A DNA stretch of 64,000 nucleotides from Euphorbia lathyris (Eukaryota > Streptophyta > Magnoliopsida > Malpighiales > Euphorbiaceae). Shown here one piece after another: positions 33,711 through 45,800 of the stretch (position 1 is the stretch's first letter; the number at the start of each line of letters is the position of its first letter). Where the stretch lies: the NCBI RefSeq assembly GCF_963576675.1, contig NC_088916.1, positions 82,601,501 to 82,665,500 of the forward strand, given 5' to 3'. The notes beneath the pieces were generated by a model. It saw only the letters and a program-made list of their open reading frames with translations, did no database searches and was not told the DNA's origin. Position numbers and translations under genes: made by a program.

Positions 33711-35048
33711 TGTTGAAACACCTTTCCACATAATTTTGATTTGACAAAATTGTTTAAGTATAATTTAAAATACATATTCTAAACACACTAAGTTTAAATG
33801 CTTTGATTTATTCTACTAATGTGTTTGTTCAATGTTGAGTTAAAATTGTTATAAGACATAAGAATTAAAAGGCCCAAGCCCAATACGGAAGCCAAGGCCC
33901 AAGTCAAACAACTCAGTACAACTCGGCCCGCGTATGTCAAGACGTTGCCGTTTTGAACAAAACGCAACTCAGCATAAGGAAGGATCTAGAAGACCTTCGG
34001 GAACAACTTCAAGATGAAGCTGCTGAGTAGTCTCGACAAAGCGTACAAGACAGCAGCTGGCAAAGGAAAACTTCCAGACAAAGTATTTCCCCTTTGGGCA
34101 AAGTTCAGACGACACAGTATGCTGTCCAGTTGACTTTACCATAAAAGGAGAGACAGTCTGCTGAGCTGACCGAGGACAGAAGATACACAATTCTGATTGG
34201 CCGAGAGCTCTGAGCAAGTCAGGATGACAACAACATGTAGCTGTTTCCCTCCAACGGTTATTTCGAAATTCGAAATGACCGATGCCCAGACGTCTCTATA
34301 AATAGTGCCATCAGAAGCTTCACTCAACACAGAACTTGATCAAGCCATTACGCTGACCAAATTTCTACAAGTTCTGCAAGCAAAGAAGCAAAGCAAATTT
34401 CTTACACTACAATTCTTATATCTGTGTAAAAGTCTAGAGTGATTGTTTTCAATCGTCTAAAGTGTCTTAGCAAATCTTTGTATAGGACAAAACACTTATC
34501 ATTTCTAGAGATAGAAAGGAGAGGCTGAGTACTCGGTTTTAGTACTCAGCGAGAGATTAGGATTGAGTAGAGGTATAGAGGAAGGTACTCTTGTCATACT
34601 CAGTTGCTGATATTGTAAAAGGTTTGAGGCTCTACCTTTAAAGAGCTCAGTAGAGGATTCGAAATCTCGGAACGTGTTCCGGGGACAGGACGTAGGCTTA
34701 GAAGAAGCCGAACCTGGATAAATCTGCTGAGTGAAGTATTTCTTACCTTTAACTCCTTATTTATATTGCTTGTTTAAAATAACCAAAAACTGACCAAGTA
34801 AAGAGGTCAAGTTGAGTTGTGCGCGTTGAACGTCTGAGCTCAGGAATAGACTCTAAGTGCTATCTCCTGACTCAAGCTAAGAAACTGACCTAGTCACCAG
34901 TTGACTAAGCCAGTATCTTGCTGTTTACTCAGCGCCGCTGTTAAAACCTTTTTCCTTAGAAAAAGAAGTCTGCCCTAATTGCGAAAAAGTTTAAATAGTT
35001 CCTAACCCCCCCTTGGAACTATACTTGCAACCTTACAAGGGACCAACA
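33711..35048 (+). repeat. 5' LTR of the Sirevirus
   Basis: 1338 bp, TGTTGAAACACC...GGACCAACA. A TATA-like 'tctataaatagtg' at about 34294 probably drives the element's transcript, placing the transcript start near 34325. Confidence 0.92.
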
Positions 35049-35050
35049 AG

Positions 35051-35062
35051 TGGTATCAGAGC
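35051..35062 (+). other. Primer binding site of the Sirevirus
   Basis: TGGTATCAGAGC, two bases after the LTR end, complementary to initiator Met tRNA. Confidence 0.9.
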
Positions 35063-35110
35063 TTAAAAGCTCACTCTAAAAGGTCTAACAACCTTGAGCT
35101 GATCCCTACC

Positions 35111-36841
35111 ATGGGCGAAAACAGCACTCGGTTTCTCCCTGAAAACCAAACAACTCAAATACTGCCTGAGGGGCTGTCCATTACTAGGCCTCCCCTATTC
35201 TTCGGGTCAAACTATACCTTCTGGAAGAATAGGATGAAAAACTTCATTCAGGCTACAAACATGAGTGCCTGGCTATCTATAGTCCAAGGCCCATTTGTAC
35301 CTGTCGAGGTTGTGGCTGGCCAAACAGTTGTAAAAGCTGAGGCCAAATGGACAGAGGATGATCTTAAGAAGCTCCAAAACCATGCTTCGGCTATCAATAT
35401 GCTTCACTGTGCGCTCGATGCTGCAGAATATAATAAAATCTCAGGTTGTGAGTCGGCACAAGAGATCTGGAGAAAGCTGGAAGTCACCTACGAGGGAACC
35501 AATAAAGTAAAGGAGTCCAAGGTGAATCAGCAGATGAGACTGTACGAGCTGTTCGAGATGAACAATGATGAGGGCATTTCAGACATGAATGCAAGGTTTA
35601 CCAACATCATTAATGAGCTCAAGAGACTTGGGAAAATCTTCACTGAGGAAGAACAAGTCAAAAAGATACTCAGGAGTCTTCCTAAAGACTGGCAAGCAAA
35701 GAAGACAGCAGTTGAGGAAGCTCAGTATTTAACCACCTACAAATATGACGAACTCATCGGTTCATTGCTGACCCATGAGATATCCATGAAAAACTTTGAG
35801 GTGAAGGAAAAATCTGAAGACAAGAAGCAGAAATCCCTTGTCATGAAAGCTGACTCCACTGACGGGAGTTCAACTGACGATGAGGAGATGGCTATGTTCA
35901 CAAGGAAGATGAAAAGGCTATTCAGGAAGAGTGACAAATACTCTAAAAAGCCTTACAGAAAGTTTGATAAGTATAAGGCTGACTCAAGTGACAGCAAATA
36001 CAGAAAGGACAACTCAAAGCCCATTACATGCTTTGAGTGCCATCAAACTGGCCATATTAAGTCAAACTGCCCCACGTTGAGGAAAGACAAGAAAAGTGGG
36101 AAGAAAGCAATGGTGGCTACTTGGAGCGACAACGATGAGTCTTCATCTACAGAAACTGAGGCCACCGAGTCAGCGAAGATATGCTTCATGGCTGACGAAC
36201 TTGCTGAGCCATGCGTCTCTGAGCATGCTGACCTATCAGATGACGAGGAGCAATCAAATGAGGTAATTTCTCTTCCCCAGCTCAGAAACGATATGGTTAA
36301 TTCCCTGAGTGATCTCTATACACTTGTCAAGAAGTGTAATAAGAAAGTTAGAGCACTCAGCAGGCGCTGTGACAAAGTGGAAGAGGTCAAACTGAGTGAC
36401 CTCAGATACCTTCTTCAGGACAATACAACTCTGCATGATAACATGAAGATCATACATGAGTCTGTCTCTGAAGTCCAGTCAGTTTCAAAGAAACTAAGTA
36501 AGGACGTCACAACTATCCAGAACCAACTAAAGGTTCCAAATAAAAGAAACAGTCCTCTGAGAACTCAGTACCAAGGTACTAAGCAGAGATGGAATCCCCA
36601 GCGAAAAGTCCAGTGTGACTTTTGTGGGAAGCTAGGACACACCACTAAGGTGTGCTGGCACGCTCAGCACTGGGGTGCTGACAAGTCATTGAAACATCCT
36701 AAACAGAAGGTCAGTTGTGACTTCTGTGGAAAGAATGGCCATACTGTCCATGTATGTCGCCATAAAATAAAATATGATGCTTTACCTGTTGCACCTAACA
36801 AGCAAGGACCCAAAAAGAATTGGGTACCTAAAAGTAACTAG
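35111..36841 (+). CDS. Gag of the Sirevirus
   Basis: An intact frame of 576 codons. An N-terminal copia-type capsid region (UBN2-like; includes [13 protein letters not shown] near residue 38) is followed by a Lys-rich linker and a CCHC zinc knuckle ([14 protein letters not shown], residues about 307-320). Then come an acidic/Ser-rich stretch, a coiled coil of about 60 residues and two further CCHC-like knuckles near residues 502 and 536 ([14 protein letters not shown] and a similar one). Three knuckles and the extended C-terminus make it longer than typical copia gag, in line with Sireviruses. It ends at TAG 36839-36841. Pol starts six bases later in another frame with no overlap, so pol expression needs a special mechanism or the junction is damaged. 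Confidence 0.88.
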   Translation: MGENSTRFLPENQTTQILPEGLSITRPPLFFGSNYTFWKNRMKNFIQATNMSAWLSIVQGPFVPVEVVAGQTVVKAEAKWTEDDLKKLQNHASAINMLHCALDAAEYNKISGCESAQEIWRKLEVTYEGTNKVKESKVNQQMRLYELFEMNNDEGISDMNARFTNIINELKRLGKIFTEEEQVKKILRSLPKDWQAKKTAVEEAQYLTTYKYDELIGSLLTHEISMKNFEVKEKSEDKKQKSLVMKADSTDGSSTDDEEMAMFTRKMKRLFRKSDKYSKKPYRKFDKYKADSSDSKYRKDNSKPITCFECHQTGHIKSNCPTLRKDKKSGKKAMVATWSDNDESSSTETEATESAKICFMADELAEPCVSEHADLSDDEEQSNEVISLPQLRNDMVNSLSDLYTLVKKCNKKVRALSRRCDKVEEVKLSDLRYLLQDNTTLHDNMKIIHESVSEVQSVSKKLSKDVTTIQNQLKVPNKRNSPLRTQYQGTKQRWNPQRKVQCDFCGKLGHTTKVCWHAQHWGADKSLKHPKQKVSCDFCGKNGHTVHVCRHKIKYDALPVAPNKQGPKKNWVPKSN

Positions 36842-36846
36842 TTACA

Positions 36847-39747
36847 ATGCAGGTAAGCCTGAGATGTGCGGAGAAGTCAAAGATGTGGTATATTGATAGT
36901 GCATACTCAAGGCATATGACGGGTGATGAAACTCAGTTCATCACGTTTGAACGTAAACGAGGAGGGAGCGTAAGTTTTGGAGACAACAAGAAGGGTAAGA
37001 TAGTAGGGTCAGGAACCATCGGAGGTAATCCTACTATTGAATCTGTCTCCCTAGTCAGCGGACTCAAATATAACTTACTCAGCGTAGCTCAGCTATGTGA
37101 CAATGGGAGAAAAGTTATATTTGATGCTACTGGATGTAAAATATACGAGGGTAAAACAAATGAGTTAATATTAACTGCCCCTCGAATAGATAATGTCTTT
37201 ATGCTAGATTTAGAGAAAAAGTTTTCAAAAACTGTGTGCTTAGTATCAAAAGAAGAAAATTCCTGGCTATGGCACAGGAGACTTGGTCATGTAAGCATGG
37301 ACCTCCTGGCCAAACTAGCAAGAAAGCAATTGGTTGAGGGACTGCCTGAACTTAAATTTCAAAAAGATCAATTATGCCACGCTTGCCAAGCTGGAAAACA
37401 AACCAAACAATCTTTTCATAGCAAAAATATCGTCTCAACTAAACGTCCGTTAGAGTTACTACACTTGGATCTCTTCGGTCCAGTCCAGCCGCTGAGTCTG
37501 GGTGGAAGAAGATTTTCCATGGTCATTGTAGATGACTTCTCTCTGTATACGTGGGTCATCTTGCTGACCAGCAAGGATGAGACCTTTGAGACATTTTCAA
37601 ATTTGGTTAAAAAAATTGAAAATGAAAAAGACCTAAAATTAGCTCACATCCGTAGCGATAATGGTGGAGAATTCAAAAACCAAAAGTTTGTTGAATTCTG
37701 TGAAGCCAGCGGCATTGACCAGAATTTTTCTGCTCCTAGAACACCTCAGCAAAATGGGGTTGTAGAAAGGAAGAACAGAACTCTGGTTGAAATAGCCAGG
37801 ACAATGCTGGATGAGCATAGGCTTCCAAAGTATTTTTGGGGAGAGGCTGTTAACACAGCGTGCTATATTCTTAATAGGGCTCTAGTTAGACCTATACTCA
37901 AGAAAACCCTCTATGAACTTTGGAAAGGACGAAAGCCCAATATTGGATACTTTCGTGCCTTTGGCTGTAGATGTTTTATTTTAAATACCAAAGATAGCTT
38001 AGCAAAGTTTGATTCAAAAGCTGACGAGGCTATCTTTTTGGGCTACTCAACAAACAGCAAAGCATACAGAGTTTTTAATAAGCGAACTCAAGTTTTAGAA
38101 GAGTCAGTACATGTAGAGTTCGACGAAACTAAACCTGCAGGTAGATACCAACCGCTGACCAAAGATGATCCACACTCAGTAACTGCTGACCAAGAACCAG
38201 CTACTGAGTCATTCACGAAAAGGCTGACCAAGAGTAAGAGTGAACCTAAGATTACTTTTACTGACCCATCCATTTCTGCAGAGATTGTTGAAACAGAGAC
38301 AGCACAAGACATAAATCTACCTAAAGAGATAAGGATTCTAAGAGGGCACTCAAAAAGTGCAATCCTTGATTCTGCTGGGAATACCCTGATGACGAGGAAT
38401 CAACTCAGGAAGTACCTCAGCAATGTTGCTTTCGTCTCAGTACAAGAACCGAAGAATTTCGCTGAAGCTGAGTACGATGAATTCTGGATGATCGCAATGC
38501 AAGAGGAGCTCGATCAATTTAGAAAAAACGATGTATGGGAGTTAGTGCCTCATCCAAAGAGTCAAAAGACCATCGGAACAAGATGGGTCTTCAGGAACAA
38601 GATGGATGAACAAGGAAACGTAGTCAGGAACAAAGCAAGGCTTGTAGCTCAGGGCTACAGTCAGCAAGAAGGTATTGACTACGGTGAGACCTTTGCCCCA
38701 GTGGCAAAGCTAGAGGCAATTAGAATTCTATGTGCATATGCATCTTACATGAACTTTAAATTATTCCAAATGGATGTCAAAAGTGCATTTCTTAATGGAG
38801 TTATAAACGAGGAGGTTTATGTAAATCAACCTCCAGGTTTTGAGGACCCTAAGTTCCCAAACCATGTTTACAAACTCAAAAAGGCTCTGTACGGCCTCAA
38901 GCAAGCACCACGTGCTTGGTATGAGAGGCTGACCAGTTTCCTGCTGACTAGAAATTACGTCAGGGGCAAAGCTGATACAACCTTATTCATTAAGAGAAAG
39001 GGTAAAGATACCCTGCTGGCCCAAATTTATGTTGATGATATAATATTTGGTGCAACTAACGAATCTATGTGCAAGGAGTTTAGCAAACAAATGCAGACTG
39101 AGTTTGAAATGTCCATGATGGGAGAACTCAACTTCTTCCTCGGTCTTCAAATTAAACAAGGAAAGAATGGCATCTTCATCAGTCAAGCCAAATATGCCAA
39201 GGAGATATTAAAGAAATATGATTTGGAAAATTGCAAGCCAATATCCACTCCTATGGGCACTGACACTGTCCTCTGCGCTGACGAGAATGGTAAGTCAGTA
39301 GACAGCAAATTATATCGAGAACGTAAAAGCACCTCTGGAGGATGTCACTTCTTAGGAAGCTGTCTTGTATCCTGGTTCAGCAAAAAGCAGGCGTCAGTAG
39401 CCTTGTCTACCACTGAAGCTGAGTACATTGTTGCTGGTCATTGTGTTGCTCAAGTCCTATGGATTAAGCAACAGCTTGAAGACTATGGTGTTCAAACGAA
39501 GACAATTGAAGTCAAATGTGACAACAAAAGTGCAATTGATCTCTCAAAGAACCCAATTCAACACAGCAGAATGAAGCATCTCAGCATCAGACACCACTTC
39601 ATTAGAGACCATGTACTCAAGGGTGAGATCAAGCTGACCTTTGTCCCAACGGATGAATAGCATGCAGATATCTTCACAAAGCCACTGGCCCGTGAGCAGT
39701 TCAGCATACTGAGAGAAGCAATTGGTATGTTTAATCCTCTTCAGTAA
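36847..39747 (+). pseudogene. Pol of the Sirevirus, with internal deletion and a nonsense codon
   Basis: Copia-order polyprotein. A protease start has a DSA-type active site with a Tyr in place of the usual neighbouring Cys (near residue 19). The integrase has HHCC (about residues 140-180) and D, D, E positions in [17 protein letters not shown] and [12 protein letters not shown] has YVDD near residue 728. RNase H follows. The frame is open to TAG 39658-39660, where a Gln codon is expected, and then continues in frame (HADIFTKPLAREQ) to TAA 39745-39747. At about 39314-39325 the end of RT is joined directly to the middle of RNase H: about 80 residues usual for the family are missing, including the first catalytic Asp of RNase H. 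The deletion keeps the frame. The copy is therefore not self-sufficient. Confidence 0.88.
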
Positions 39748-40219
39748 ATTCCTGTGCTAAATGAATATGAATGCTGAGTGAATTACTATGCTGAATGATT
39801 GATTGTTTGCTGAGTAACTCATCGAAACTGACTGAACATCAAATACTGAGTAACTTGCACACTGAGTAAATTAGTTTAAACTTAAACTTTAAAATCATCC
39901 GTAAATGCAATACTGACCACTCAGAATATCAAACGCTTGACATTCTAAATGCTGAGTGTTAGATCCGTTAGCATAAATGCAATAGCACGCGTATAGCCCT
40001 AGGATGACGTATTCGCCGTATGTGTCATAAATGCCAGGATCTTTGTCGGTACACAATCCCAAGGCAAAACTGACATATGGATTTGATTAAATCCACACCG
40101 CTCATTCCATCTATAAATAATGGGTAATTTCCCATCTTTTATTCTTTACGCTTAATCAAATTCTAAGGCAAAGAAACTCTCTCTCTCAAGATCCTTCTAA
40201 ACCTTCCCCATCCTCGAAA

Positions 40220-43045
40220 ATGACTAAGGTTTCTTACAATACCTCCGGTGCCGGCCACCAAAAGTCCAACTCCGATGAACCTACTGGAAATCCTCCTACG
40301 CCGAGCAAGGGAAAAACTGGCCAAACCTCTGGTCAAGGAAAGACTGTGAAAGTTCGCACCTACTCCAAAGTTTTTGAGAACGTACAAGAATGGAAAGTTG
40401 AGCCCTCCAGATGGGTCTCAGAACACTTCGTACAGAACGAACAACCCTTCTGCGAATGGATTTCACAAAACGGCTGGACTGAGCTGTTTTCGGTTAGGGA
40501 TGAAACCTATCCTGACCTAGTGAGGGAGTTTTACCACAACCTCAAAGTTGCCAATGACAACACTAACTACCTGTGCACTGAGGTGAAAGGCAAAACCATC
40601 TTCATCAACCCTCTCTACATAGGAAATCTTCTCAAGCTAAAAACTGAGGGAGCAAGGCTAAGAAGATCGGGAGATCAGGACAAAACTAACTATGCACACA
40701 ACTTTTGCAAACCTGAGGGTCACTCAGGAGAAGTGTCAGCTTCATCAATGGGTCAGCACCAGAAGATGGCTCACTACCTGCTGACCTACTTCATCTACCC
40801 AAAGATCAACTGCACTACATCAGCAACAAATTTCGAGCAGTGCTTTATATGGCACATGCTGACGTACACTCCCATCAACATGTCGGTCTTCCTCGTTGCT
40901 GGTTTCCTTCGAAGCACTGGCACGATGCGGCTTGGATCACTCATCACCAGAATCCTCATTGACCATAAGGTTGATCTTGAAGGTGAGGAGAAGAATCGAG
41001 GATCTGAGATCACAGCTGCCTTGCTGAGAGCGTTAAAGTTTGGACAGCCCTTGAAGAAAGGTAAAGCTGCTGCTGCTGGCCAAGCTGAGGGAACTGCTGA
41101 GCCTAAGAAAGGGCGAAGGACTAAGGCCCCAGCTTCCCGCAAGAGGAAAACTGCTGAGACTCCTACCAAAAACGTTGAGTCTCCAGCAAAGAGGCAGAAG
41201 TCAGCTGGTAAGTCAGCTGAGAAAAGAAGCAGGCAAGGAGAGCCTGGAACTGAGGAAGCTACTGAGCAACCTCAGAAGAAGCAGAAGTCTTCAACACTGA
41301 CTCCACTGAACGCCATACCTACGGACTTCATTGTACCGGGTGACTCTCACTTCACCCAGTGTCAAAGTACAGAAGCTGAGCATGATGAACATGAGGTTCA
41401 ACTAGATGATCACTTCATCTCTCAAGTTGAGGAAGAACTTGACGGTGACAGTACCGAAGAAGAAGAGGAAAAAGCCAGCGGTCAGGATGACACTGAGGAC
41501 TCTGAGGAAATAGCCAGTGAGATTGAGGTTGAGCATGCCGATACTGAGTTGGCTGCTGGAGTTGAGCAAGTACTCGACCAACACACTGTTGATCCTGCTG
41601 AAGAGCAAGCTGACTAGCCTCATACTGAGCAATAAGAATCTTCCCCTTCTCACTCAGGAGAACCTGATCATACTGACACTCCACCTCGTAGAAGGCGAAA
41701 GTTGGTCAAGGCCAGTGAGAAGCTAGTCAGTGAACCTCCTGTGCAACTACCAACTCTTCCTGACTTTGTCGTCTCAAAGACAACTAAGGACCCTTCTACT
41801 GTCAAACTCAAGTTTTTCAAACGCCAATCCACTTCCACTACATCGGCGCCATTAGAAAATCAAGCCTTTGTTTCTTCTCAACAGGAACATGCCGACCCCA
41901 ATGCTTCTGCAACATCAACAAGTCAGGTTGAGCCGTCTACTGTTCATGCTATTTCCTTAAGCATGGTGCTGACTCCACACACCTCTGCCGTCAGCACAGA
42001 CAGTATTCGCATTACACCTTCTAGAACTCAACTCTCTACCGATCAATCAACTATCCCTAAAACTCAAGTGCAGATTGAGAATACTATTCCAGTCACTGAC
42101 CTGGTAACTCCTTTCACTCCTCTTCCTTCCGGTCATACTGATATCCCTGAAGGTTCCCAAAGCCATCTGAATGCCACTGAGTCCGGCAAAAAGATCATTG
42201 ACTCAGTACAAGCATTAATCAGAGACCTTCAACATTCCACTTCTCCTGCTGCTGGCTCTTCAATTCTTGAGACCACCCAGCTTTCCCAGGTCACTCAGCT
42301 TCTCAATGAAGTTAATGGACTCAAGGATCTGCTGAACGTCGTCTTATCCTTCCAAGCACAGTAAGCTAAGCAGGATTCAATTGCCAAGCTGGCTGAGATC
42401 CAGCTGACAACCGTGCAGCACCTGAACTCTCTCCATCAACAAGTCCAGAAATTGTCAGCTGTGAACACTGACTATGCCACTTCATCTGAAATCAAAATGC
42501 TCTTTGCTCAGCTTCATACTGAGCAACTTAAGACCAACGAGCAAATGGTGTCGTACAGTCAGTGCTCAGTAGAGCAAATTGGTGAGGCTATAAGGTTGCT
42601 TAATCTGAATAAGCAAGAGATGGATACTGATGCAATGAAGCAGAACGAGATGATGACTCTCGCACAACAAACTTTCAACCACATTCGTCATAACAACATT
42701 CAACGTCAGTATTACGACACAGCTCTCTTAAAAACCTTCCACCAAATCTTTGCTGGCCTTACTGAAGCTCTTATCTGGCAAGGCAAAGCTCAAGCGTTCA
42801 GCGTAAATATGCTCAGTGCTGCTGATCTCAAAGTACCCGACGAGGTCTCAGCTGATGGAGTTGCCATTTTTGATGGCGTAAATGAAAGCGCTGAGAAGCT
42901 TAAGGAGCTATCCCAAGAACTGACTCGCGCTGTATTAACTGATGCTTTCAGACTCCCTGGAGTTGACAAAACGGGGGAGAAAGAACATGCAGCAAGAGCT
43001 CAGCATGAGCGAAGTCAGTCATTGCATCACAAGAAAAAGAAATAG
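40220..43045 (+). pseudogene. Sirevirus third ORF (envelope-like position), broken by three nonsense codons
   Basis: One frame of about 940 codons between pol and the 3' LTR, interrupted only by stops at 41615-41617 (TAG), 41633-41635 (TAA) and 42362-42364 (TAA), with no frameshift. The first part (to about residue 290) is the globular 'putative plant transposon protein' type of domain (VREFYHNLKVANDN, IFINPLYIGNLLKL). The middle is low-complexity, Lys-rich then acidic and Ser/Thr/Pro-rich. The C-terminal part (42370-43040) is Gln-rich and helical, probably coiled coil, and ends in a run of Lys. Sireviruses carry such an ORF, sometimes called envelope-like from its position, but no signal peptide or clear membrane anchor is seen here. 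Function is unknown. Confidence 0.75.
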
Positions 43046-43494
43046 ATAGGCTAGCCCAGTTTTAGACTGAGTCACTTGTAATCTAATTCTATTTGCCTTA
43101 TCTATAAAAAATTTTGCTGTGTAATTACTGACTTCTATTTATATATCATATTTGCATCTCTTATTCAAATCCCGAGTTATGATATATGTTATTAAGTACT
43201 GAGTCATTATGTATCTTCAATTAAATCAGCTATGTTTAATACTTGTAACATTCATTGACTAAATGATATGCTGATAACATGTTTGACATTGACCTATGTG
43301 TTTATAAAACATTCTGATAAGAACTCATTGAACAACAAATTACTCAGCGCACTCTATATGACTAAAACTTCCGCTTAATACTGAGTAAATAGAATATGTT
43401 GATATACATGACCTATATCTGAAAACTGACCTTAGACTTACTCATTTAAACCTTTAAATGTTTTGAGTAAAACTAAGTTAGTAGCTCAACCCTT

Positions 43495-43593
43495 ATGGGG
43501 GAGTTTGCTCAATTATACTAGGTCAACTATTATGGGGGAGCTCATACTGAGTTCCTCGCTGAATAGTTTTGCCAACATCAAAATGGGGGAGTT
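43495..43593 (+). other. Triple polypurine tract of the Sirevirus
   Basis: ATGGGGGAG occurs at 43495-43503, 43532-43540 and 43583-43591. The last is next to the 3' LTR. Multiple conserved purine tracts before the 3' LTR are a known Sirevirus signature; the last primes plus-strand synthesis. Confidence 0.85.
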
Positions 43594-44931
43594 TGTTGAA
43601 ACACCTTTCCACATAATTTTGATTTGACAAAATTGTTTAAGTATAATTTAAAATACATATTCTAAACACACTAAGTTTAAATGCTTTGATTTATTCTACT
43701 AATGTGTTTGTTCAATGTTGAGTTAAAATTGTTATAAGACATAAGAATTAAAAGGCCCAAGCCCAATACGGAAGCCAAGGCCCAAGTCAAACAACTCAGT
43801 ACAACTCGGCCCGCGTATGTCAAGACGTTGCCGTTTTGAACAAAACGCAACTCAACATAAGGAAGGATCTAGAAGACCTTCGGGAACAACTTCAAGATGA
43901 AGCTGTTGAGTAGTCTCGACAAAACGTACAAGACAGCAGCTGGCAAAGGAAAACTTCCAGACAAAGTATTTCCCCTTTGGGCAAAGTTCAGACGACACAG
44001 TATGCTGTCCAGTTGACTTTACCATAAAAGGAGAGACAGTCTGCTGAGCTGACCGAGGACAGAAGATACACAATTCTGATTGGTCGAGAGATCTGAGCAA
44101 GTCAGGATGACAACGACATGTAGCCGTTTCCCTCCAACGGTTATTTCGAAATTCGAAATGACCGATGCCCAGACGTCTCTATAAATAGTGCCATCAGAAG
44201 CTTCACTCAACACAGAACTTGATCAAGCCATTACGCTGACCAAATTTCTACAAGTTCTGCAAGCAAAGAAGCAAAGCAAATTTCTTACACTACAATTCTT
44301 ATATCTGTGTAAAAGTCTAGAGTGATTGTTTTCAATCGTCTAAAGTGTCTTAGCAAATCTTTGTATAGGACAAAACACTTATCATTTCTAGAGATAGAAA
44401 GGAGAGGCTGAGTACTCGGTTTTAGTACTCAGCGAGAGATTAGGATTGAGTAGAGGTATAGAGGAAGGTACTCTTGTCATACTCAGTTGCTGATATTGTA
44501 AAAGGTTTGAGGCTCTACCTTTAAAGAGCTCAGTAGAGGATTCGAAATCTCGGAACGTGTTCCGGGGACAGGACGTAGGCTTAGAAGAAGCCGAACCTGG
44601 ATAAATCTGCTGAGTGAAGTATTTCTTACCTTTAACTCCTTATTTATATTGCTTGCTTAAAATAACCAAAAACTGACCAAGTAAAGAGGTCAAGTTGAGT
44701 TGTGCGCGTTGAACGTCTGAGCTCAGGAATAGACTCTAAGTGCTATCTCCTGACTCAAGCTAAGAAACTGACCTAGTCACCAGTTGACTAAGCCAGTATC
44801 TTGCTGTTTACTCAGCGCCGCTGTTAAAACCTTTTTCCTTAGAAAAAGAAGTCTGCCCTAATTGCGAAAAAGTTTAAATAGTTCCTAACCCCCCCTTGGA
44901 ACTATACTTGCAACCTTACAAGGGACCAACA
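43594..44931 (+). repeat. 3' LTR of the Sirevirus
   Basis: 1338 bp, the same length as the 5' copy, with fewer than ten substitutions by eye (for example 'caactcagcata' versus 'caactcaacata'). Confidence 0.92.
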
Positions 44932-45526
44932 AAAGATACGTCGAAGTAGATCAGCCCAAGTAGATGCTTAAAGGAGATACGTCGAAGTAGATACACTGAA
45001 GTAGATACGTTGAGTAGATCCATCAAAGAGATCCGTAGAGTAGATCCGTCGAAGAGGTCCATCGAAGAGATCCTTCAAAGGAGATCCGCCGAAGAGATCC
45101 ATCGAAGAGATCCTTCAAGGAGATCCGCCGCAGAGATCCGTTAAAGGAGATCCGTCGAAGGAGATCCGTCGAAAGAGATCCGTCGAAGGAGATCTATCGG
45201 AGAGTTCCATCGAAGAGCTCCTTCAAAGGAGATCCGCCGAAGAGATCCATCAAAGGAGATCCGTCGAAGGAGATCCATCAAAGGAGATCCATCAGAGAGA
45301 TCCGTCAACGTAGATCCATCGGAGAGACCCATCGAAGAGCTCCTTCAAAGGAGATCCGTCTAAGAGATCTGCCCAGGTAGATACACTTAAAAGAAAAAGA
45401 TATACTAGAAATTTAAGTGTGTCTTCCTCCTCTTCTGAATCACTTTCCCCACATACCTGACGAAATTTGTTACCTTGCTACTTCCCTAACCTGGACTTGG
45501 AATTTGTTGAAAAGATGTCCGCATCA
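44932..45526 (-). repeat. 5' LTR of the TR-GAG element, second part
   Basis: Continuation of the interrupted LTR beyond the Sirevirus. It includes the GGATC-type tandem array (about 45010-45370) and ends at GCATCA 45526, followed by target duplication GATTT. Confidence 0.9.
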
Positions 45527-45800
45527 GATTTGCTGGCTGATTTGATAAGAGAAACCACTCTGTTGAGCGTGGGAGTTAACAACAACGAATTTGGTAGAGA
45601 GTGGGGAAAGGGTTTGTTGAGAGTCGGAGTGAACAATGGGGATTTGTTGGAGGCAAATCGATTTTTCTTTCTTTCATATGGAGGCAAATCAAAAAATTTG
45701 GCTGCCCGCCAGAAAAAAATAAATTAATATGTTATAAATTAATTTTAGAATAAATATTTTTTTTCCCCGAAATGAATTACTTATAGCAAAACTAATTTAA
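45527..45800. other. Right flank of the TR-GAG insertion
   Basis: An open stretch (codes LLADLIRETTLLSVGVNN in one frame) follows the target duplication and ends at TAA 45725. It is not in frame with the short interrupted frame on the left flank, and no family is recognised. Confidence 0.3.

Larger units (their letters stand above)
33711..44931 (+). mobile_element. Sirevirus (Ty1/copia) LTR retrotransposon, nested
   Basis: The 11.2-kb element has identical-length LTRs (1338 bp each), an initiator-Met primer site, a UBN2-type gag with zinc knuckles, a copia-order pol (protease, integrase, RT, RNase H), a long third ORF between pol and the 3' LTR, and three copies of the purine motif ATGGGGGAG before the 3' LTR. 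Multiple purine tracts and a third ORF are hallmarks of Sireviruses (SIRE/Maximus). It inserted into the LTR of the TR-GAG element with a 5-bp duplication, AGAGA at left and AAAGA at right (one mismatch). The LTRs differ at fewer than ten sites by eye, so it is recent. Gaps and stops in pol and the third ORF make it defective. Confidence 0.92.
29910..45526 (-). mobile_element. Non-autonomous gypsy-related element (TR-GAG type) with a nested Sirevirus
   Basis: The minus-strand element has LTRs at 29910-31351 and, split by a later insertion, 32873-33710 plus 44932-45526. A perfect 5-bp target duplication GATTT lies at 29905-29909 and 45527-45531. The internal part is only 1.5 kb and codes a single gag-like acidic protein, with no protease, RT or integrase. 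LTR termini (TGATGCGGACATC...CTGTATCA), the leader 'gagccgatcgtttcctgacccgaaacttc' and the gag start match the autonomous gypsy element at 10-15.7 kb. It would depend on that family's enzymes for movement. By eye its LTRs differ more than those of the Sirevirus inside it, as nesting requires. Confidence 0.9.

Noticed and set aside
33969..34330. Minus-strand frames repeated in both Sirevirus LTRs (also 43852-44213)
   Set aside because: They occur identically in both LTRs because the LTRs are copies. They have no domain and are antisense to the element.
45467..45727. Open frame of 86 codons
   Set aside because: It starts inside the LTR and runs across the target duplication into flanking DNA, so it is a junction artefact.
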